Shown: piece by piece, positions 60,494 to 64,000 of the stretch | How positions within the stretch are numbered: position 1 is the stretch's first letter | How the letters are laid out: each line of letters opens with the position of its first letter | From: Nannocystis bainbridge | GTDB taxonomy: Bacteria; Myxococcota_A; Polyangia; Nannocystales; Nannocystaceae | Assembly (NCBI RefSeq): GCF_028368995.1 | Contig: NZ_JAQNDL010000001.1 | Location: forward strand, 1,798,001-1,862,000 | Reading direction: 5' to 3' | Length of the DNA stretch: 64,000 nt | Notes under the pieces: model-generated | Told to the model about the DNA's origin: nothing | Seen by the model: the letters and a program-made list of their open reading frames with translations, nothing else | The model's database searches: none | Translations under genes and position numbers: made by a program

Positions 60494-62683
60494 ATGCTTC
60501 GTACCGCTGGAGTCGTCTCGTCGATCGTCTCGTGTTTCCTGCTGTCGGCCTGCCAAGAGGGAGGAGGTGCAGCCGGTGATGATGCTTCCGCGGCGGAGCG
60601 CATCGTCACCGCCGAGGATCTCGAGGGGCTCGGGGCGGCGGGCGTGCTCGAGCTCGACCTGGGGGCGGAGGCGGTGCGGTTCTCGTTCGCAGCCGGGCCG
60701 ATCGATTTCGCCAGGGTCGTCGTGGTCGGTGAGGATGGGCGCCGCGCGCTGCTGCAGGACCTGCTGGCGCGCCGCGGCGAGGCATGGGGCGTGATCCCGG
60801 CGCGGCTCGAGCTGGGTGACAGCTTCCTGGTCGACGCCGGGATGGTCGCCGACGCGGCGAAGCAGCGGCCGACCGCGCTGATGGTGGCGCAGGAGACGGC
60901 GCTGTCGCGGCTGCCGCGGATCGATCAAGTGGTGACGGCGGGCGACGGGGTGCCTTCGCTGGTCGTGGGCGACCTCGGGTTCCTGCCGAAGGGCGAGGCG
61001 CGGGCGGCCGCGCAGACGTTCCTGCAGGATGTCGCGCCGGTGTTCCGCATGCACGCGGCGACCGACCTCGAGCCGATGCGCGTGAAGAGCGACGACCGTG
61101 GTCAGGTCCACGTGAAGTTCCAGCAGTACTTGCACGACCTGCCGGTCATCGGCGGCGCGCTGACGGTCCACGCCGACGGGGTCAGCGGGCGCGTGCACGC
61201 GGTCAGCGGGCGGTTCATCGCCGGCGAGGAAGTGGCGAGCGAGCCCGAGATCGAGGGCGAGGCGGCGCTGGCGACGGTGCTCGCCGGTCTCCCGGCCGAC
61301 GCAGCCAGCACCGACGCGCCCGACCTCGTCTATGTGGTCACCGAGGATTCGGTGGCGCTCGCATGGATGGCCGAGGTGACCTACACCAGCGCCGACGGGC
61401 CCGAGCGCGACTTCGTGTTCGCCGACGCCCGGACCGGGGAGCTCGTGACGCGTCACCCGCAGCACCACCGGGCGCTGGCGCGCAGGGTCTACGACGCCAA
61501 GAAGGGCGAGAACCTGCCCGGCTCCGAGATCGCCAACCCGGGCAGCTCGGCCGACCTCTCGGTCAAGGACGCCTTCAACTACTCGGGCACGACCTACAAC
61601 TTCTACAAGGATCGGTTCGGCCGCGACTCGTTCAACGGCGCCGGCGCGACGATCCACTCGACGGTGCACTTCAGCGTCGGCTACGACAACGCGTTCTGGA
61701 ACGGCTCGCAGATGGTCTACGGCGACGGCAGCGGGCAGTACTTCTCGTCGCTCGCGCGCGACCTCGACATCGTCGCCCACGAGCTGACCCACGCGGTCAC
61801 CCAATACGAGGCGAACCTCGTCTATCAGAACCAGTCCGGCGCGCTCAACGAGGCCTTCTCCGACGTCATGGCGGCCTCGCTGCAGGCCCACCTGGCCGGC
61901 GGCGTGGTCTCGGCGGCCACGTGGAAGCTGGCCGAGGCGTCGTGGACGCCGAACACCTCCGGCGACGCGATGCGCTACATGGACGACCCGATCAAGGACG
62001 GGCAGTCGTATGATTATTGGCCGACCCGCTACCAGGGCAGCCAGGACAACGGCGGCGTGCATCTGAACTCGGGCATCGCCAACCTGGCGTTCAAGCTGCT
62101 GGTCACCGGCGGGGTCCACCCGCGCGGCAAGACCTCCAACAACGTCGCGGGCATCGGGATCACCAAGGCGAGCAAGATCTTCTACGACGCCCTGGTGACC
62201 TATCTGCCGGCCACCGCGACCTTCCAGGACGCCCGCAACGCGACGGCCCAGGCGGCCACCGCGATCCACGGGGCGGCCTCGGCGGAGGTCGCTGCGGTGC
62301 ACGCGGCGTGGACGGCCGTCGGCGTGCCTGGCGACCCGGGCAGCGGCGGTGGCGGCGGTGGCGGCGGCGGCGGGAGCTGCACCGGCACGCAGTACCAGGG
62401 AACCCTGTCCGGCGCAGGGGCCCAGCAGGCCCAGCCGAACGGCTCGTACTATCAGACGACCGCGACCAAGACGCACACGGCCTGCCTGACCGGGCCGAAC
62501 GGGACGGACTTCGACCTGTATCTCCTCAAGTGGAACGGCAGCGCTTGGGCCCAGGTGGCCAAATCCGAGACCGAGACGTCGAGCGAGTCGATCTCCTACG
62601 TCGGCACCGCGGGCTTCTACTCGTATACGGTTGGGTCGTACGCTGGCGCCGGAAACTACACGCTGACCGCTGGCGTGAAGTAA
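60494..62683 (+). CDS. Secreted M4 (thermolysin-like) metalloprotease lipoprotein
   Basis: 729 residues. ATG 60494 was chosen because GGAGGAGG lies 7 nt upstream; ATG 60488 is too close to it. Signal with lipobox LLSAC (Cys20). Long propeptide (~30-340) containing FTP (LGFLPKGEARAAAQTFLQDV) and PepSY-like regions. Catalytic M4 domain (~340-610): zinc site HELTH at 429-433 and third ligand in GALNEAFSD. A run of ten or more Gly links to a C-terminal bacterial pre-peptidase domain (~625-729, YYQTTATKTHTACLTGP ... FDLYLLKW). It should be lipid-anchored while being processed, then released. Degrades extracellular protein, consistent with predation. Confidence 0.95.
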   Translation: MLRTAGVVSSIVSCFLLSACQEGGGAAGDDASAAERIVTAEDLEGLGAAGVLELDLGAEAVRFSFAAGPIDFARVVVVGEDGRRALLQDLLARRGEAWGVIPARLELGDSFLVDAGMVADAAKQRPTALMVAQETALSRLPRIDQVVTAGDGVPSLVVGDLGFLPKGEARAAAQTFLQDVAPVFRMHAATDLEPMRVKSDDRGQVHVKFQQYLHDLPVIGGALTVHADGVSGRVHAVSGRFIAGEEVASEPEIEGEAALATVLAGLPADAASTDAPDLVYVVTEDSVALAWMAEVTYTSADGPERDFVFADARTGELVTRHPQHHRALARRVYDAKKGENLPGSEIANPGSSADLSVKDAFNYSGTTYNFYKDRFGRDSFNGAGATIHSTVHFSVGYDNAFWNGSQMVYGDGSGQYFSSLARDLDIVAHELTHAVTQYEANLVYQNQSGALNEAFSDVMAASLQAHLAGGVVSAATWKLAEASWTPNTSGDAMRYMDDPIKDGQSYDYWPTRYQGSQDNGGVHLNSGIANLAFKLLVTGGVHPRGKTSNNVAGIGITKASKIFYDALVTYLPATATFQDARNATAQAATAIHGAASAEVAAVHAAWTAVGVPGDPGSGGGGGGGGGGSCTGTQYQGTLSGAGAQQAQPNGSYYQTTATKTHTACLTGPNGTDFDLYLLKWNGSAWAQVAKSETETSSESISYVGTAGFYSYTVGSYAGAGNYTLTAGVK

Positions 62684-62695
62684 CCTCGTGATCCA

Positions 62696-62741
62696 CATGG
62701 CGCGACGAACATGGTCCTCGGGCCATGTTCATCGCGCCATG
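62696..62741. terminator. Long inverted repeat after the M4 protease gene
   Basis: Arms CATGGCGCGACGAACATGG (62696-62714) and CCATGTTCATCGCGCCATG (62723-62741) pair at 18 of 19 positions around the 8-nt loop TCCTCGGG. It starts 13 bp after the stop. There is no T-run, so it is either a strong transcript-stabilising or terminating hairpin, or a protein-binding site (it contains two CATGG...CCATG dyads). Confidence 0.6.
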
Positions 62742-62854
62742 TCCTTTGATATCACCTCGTGGTCCGCCCTGCCCCGGTCGCATGCACGCCGAGCCGAAGC
62801 AGTCGCAGGCCCGGCGAGGTTGACAGGCGGTCGCTGCCGCACGAGCATCGACGC

Positions 62855-63109
62855 GTGGCGACAGTCCGGACGACGCTTGTCCGAGTCGAGGTCGAGACCG
62901 GTACGTCCGCCGAGCGAGAACTCGCGGAATGGTTGCGACGCTGGCGACGGCGCGGCGTCCGACGCGACGGCAAGCCGTCCTATCCGCACCAGGGCGCGTC
63001 GATGGTGCTCGTGTTCCATGCCCCTGAAGCGGCCATCGCCGACCTCGAGCGAGGGTTCGCCGGCTCGTCGTCCGCCGTGGTCACGCGCGTGCCCGCCGAC
63101 GCTGGCTGA
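62855..63109 (+). CDS. Small basic protein, unknown function
   Basis: 84 residues from GTG 62855. Mixed sequence with helix AERELAEWLRRWRRRGVRR, a DGKPSYPHQGAS loop, and strand/helix ASMVLVFHAPEAAIADLERGF. Compact single domain of the size of small DNA- or RNA-binding or antitoxin-like proteins, but no known motif. Convergent with the amidase gene 50 bp away. Start uncertain. Confidence 0.5.
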   Translation: MATVRTTLVRVEVETGTSAERELAEWLRRWRRRGVRRDGKPSYPHQGASMVLVFHAPEAAIADLERGFAGSSSAVVTRVPADAG

Positions 63110-63159
63110 GCCGCGCAGGGGTCCCGCGCGACGTCATTCGGCAGGTCACGGGCCCTGCG

Positions 63160-64000
63160 CTAGCGTCCGGGCGCGATCGTCGGCCGATACGTGGGCCGCT
63201 TGCGGGCCCGGGTCTCCTGCTCGAACGCGAAGCCGAGCGCCAGCAGCTCGGCCTCGCCGTTCGGCTTGCCGAGGAACGCGAGCCCGACCGGCAGCCCGTG
63301 GATCTCGCCCATCGGCACCGTCAGGCTCGGCGTCCCGGCGATCGCGGCCATGCTCGTGCCGCTGCCCGTAAACCTGTCCCCGAGCACAGGGTCGATCGGC
63401 CAGGCGGGTCCGGTGGTCGGGGCCACCACCGCGTCGAGCTTGTGCTGCTTCAGCGCCGCCCCGAGCCCCTCGTCCCACGCGAGCTTGCGCGCCGTCTCGC
63501 GGGCCGCGACGTACTCGGGCGAGTCGAGCGAGCCCTTGGCCTGCGCCTGCTCGAACAGCTCCTGCCCGAACCACGGCATCACCACCACCGCGTGCTCGCG
63601 GTTCCAAGCGATCACGTCGGCGAGCGACGACACCGGCGCGCGCGAGTCCTTGAGGTAGCGGTTCAGGCCGTCCTTGAACTCGAACAGCAGCACGTCGAGC
63701 GCGACCTCGTCCCACTTGTTCCACGTAGCGATCTCGATCGGGTCCACGACCTCGGCGCCGCGGGCCACGAGGGTCGCTACCGCGGCCTCGGTGAGCGCGT
63801 CGACATCGGGGTGGTAGCCCATCGCCTGCCGCAGCACGCCGATCCGCTTGCCCTGCAGCGCGTCGATCGAGAGCCCCTTCACGTAGTCGCGCGGCTCGCC
63901 CTCGGCCAGCGCCGCGAGCACGAGCGCCGCTTCGGTGACGGTGCGCGTCATCGGGCCCGCGGTGTCCTGCGTCGCCGAGATCGGGATGATGCCCTCGCGG
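63160..64000 (-). CDS. Amidase signature enzyme, C-terminal part
   Basis: At least 280 residues on the minus strand; the 5' end lies beyond the window. Visible from the amidase-signature segment (IPISATQDTAGPMTRTV) through to the C-terminus. Typical later motifs: LQGKRIGVLRQAMGYHPD, VVAPTTGPAWPID, TSMAAIAGTPSLTVPMG and GLPVGLAFLG. The catalytic Lys and both Ser residues of the triad would be upstream, outside the window, so activity cannot be judged. Related enzymes hydrolyse amides or serve as GatA; the long 'WNKWDEVALDVLLFEFK' insertion points to a stand-alone amidase. Confidence 0.9.
   Translation of the reverse strand, partial: REGIIPISATQDTAGPMTRTVTEAALVLAALAEGEPRDYVKGLSIDALQGKRIGVLRQAMGYHPDVDALTEAAVATLVARGAEVVDPIEIATWNKWDEVALDVLLFEFKDGLNRYLKDSRAPVSSLADVIAWNREHAVVVMPWFGQELFEQAQAKGSLDSPEYVAARETARKLAWDEGLGAALKQHKLDAVVAPTTGPAWPIDPVLGDRFTGSGTSMAAIAGTPSLTVPMGEIHGLPVGLAFLGKPNGEAELLALGFAFEQETRARKRPTYRPTIAPGR

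Noticed and set aside
60032..62698. An 888-codon open frame on the minus strand opposite the M4 protease
   Set aside because: It is a high-GC shadow: Arg/Gly/Val/His-rich with no motif, while the plus strand has complete M4 motifs and a good ribosome binding site.

Overview
The window is very GC-rich (around 70 percent by eye, with G or C at most third codon positions). It looks like chromosome from a predatory myxobacterium, most likely of the Nannocystis/Plesiocystis kind. The evidence is twelve lipobox-type lipoproteins, many with long Ser/Thr/Gly/Asp linkers after the Cys; a MYXO-CTERM-like sorting tag on an M36 protease; an FHA-sigma54 activator; TIGR02996-FHA, SUKH and WD40 proteins; and two secreted metalloproteases. 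No tRNA, rRNA, CRISPR array, insertion sequence or prophage gene was recognised.

Layout. 1-6.4 kb: C-terminal part of a TPR protein, a short tandem repeat, a large lipoprotein behind a sigma54-like promoter, two small gene remnants, a GAF histidine kinase and a small acidic protein. 6.5-21.3 kb: lipoproteins, an FHA-sigma54 activator, a glutathionyl-hydroquinone reductase behind a protein with an effector-associated-like N-terminus, a 42-residue membrane protein, a metallo-beta-lactamase-fold hydrolase and a WD40 protein. 21.6-28 kb: alpha/beta hydrolase, nitroreductase, SDR, an ABC exporter, and an XRE regulator divergent from a SnoaL-like protein. 28-32 kb: two lipoproteins, a small propeller-like protein and an RsbRD/GAF sensor kinase. 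32.6-37.2 kb: an operon of wax ester synthase/DGAT, AI-2E family permease and a CPA2 antiporter. 37.3-41.3 kb: four accessory proteins of the immunity/signalling type (repeat protein, TIGR02996-FHA, SUKH, unknown). 42.2-46.9 kb: a linker lipoprotein and an M36 protease. 47-50.4 kb: a tightly coupled four-gene Mce/Mla-type lipid transport operon. 50.6-56.5 kb: a von Willebrand A lipoprotein, two very small ORFs and two divergent reductase-regulator pairs (epimerase/AraC, SDR/LysR). 56.6-64 kb: a propeller-like protein, a tandem pair of zinc-ribbon membrane proteins, an M4 protease and the C-terminal part of an amidase.

How the genes fit together. Most are one- or two-gene units rather than one pathway. 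Clear functional units are the Mce/Mla operon (STAS-permease, ATPase, substrate-binding MCE protein, auxiliary lipoprotein), the WS/DGAT operon, the zinc-ribbon pair, and the divergent regulator/enzyme pairs. Secreted proteases and the many surface lipoproteins fit a predatory lifestyle (inference). The best candidates for something undescribed are the orphan EAD-like protein with an unknown C-terminal domain, the paralogous zinc-ribbon membrane pair, the SUKH/FHA neighbourhood, and several very small ORFs. The intergenic stretches also hold frame-broken, coding-like remnants, so gene decay seems to be going on here.
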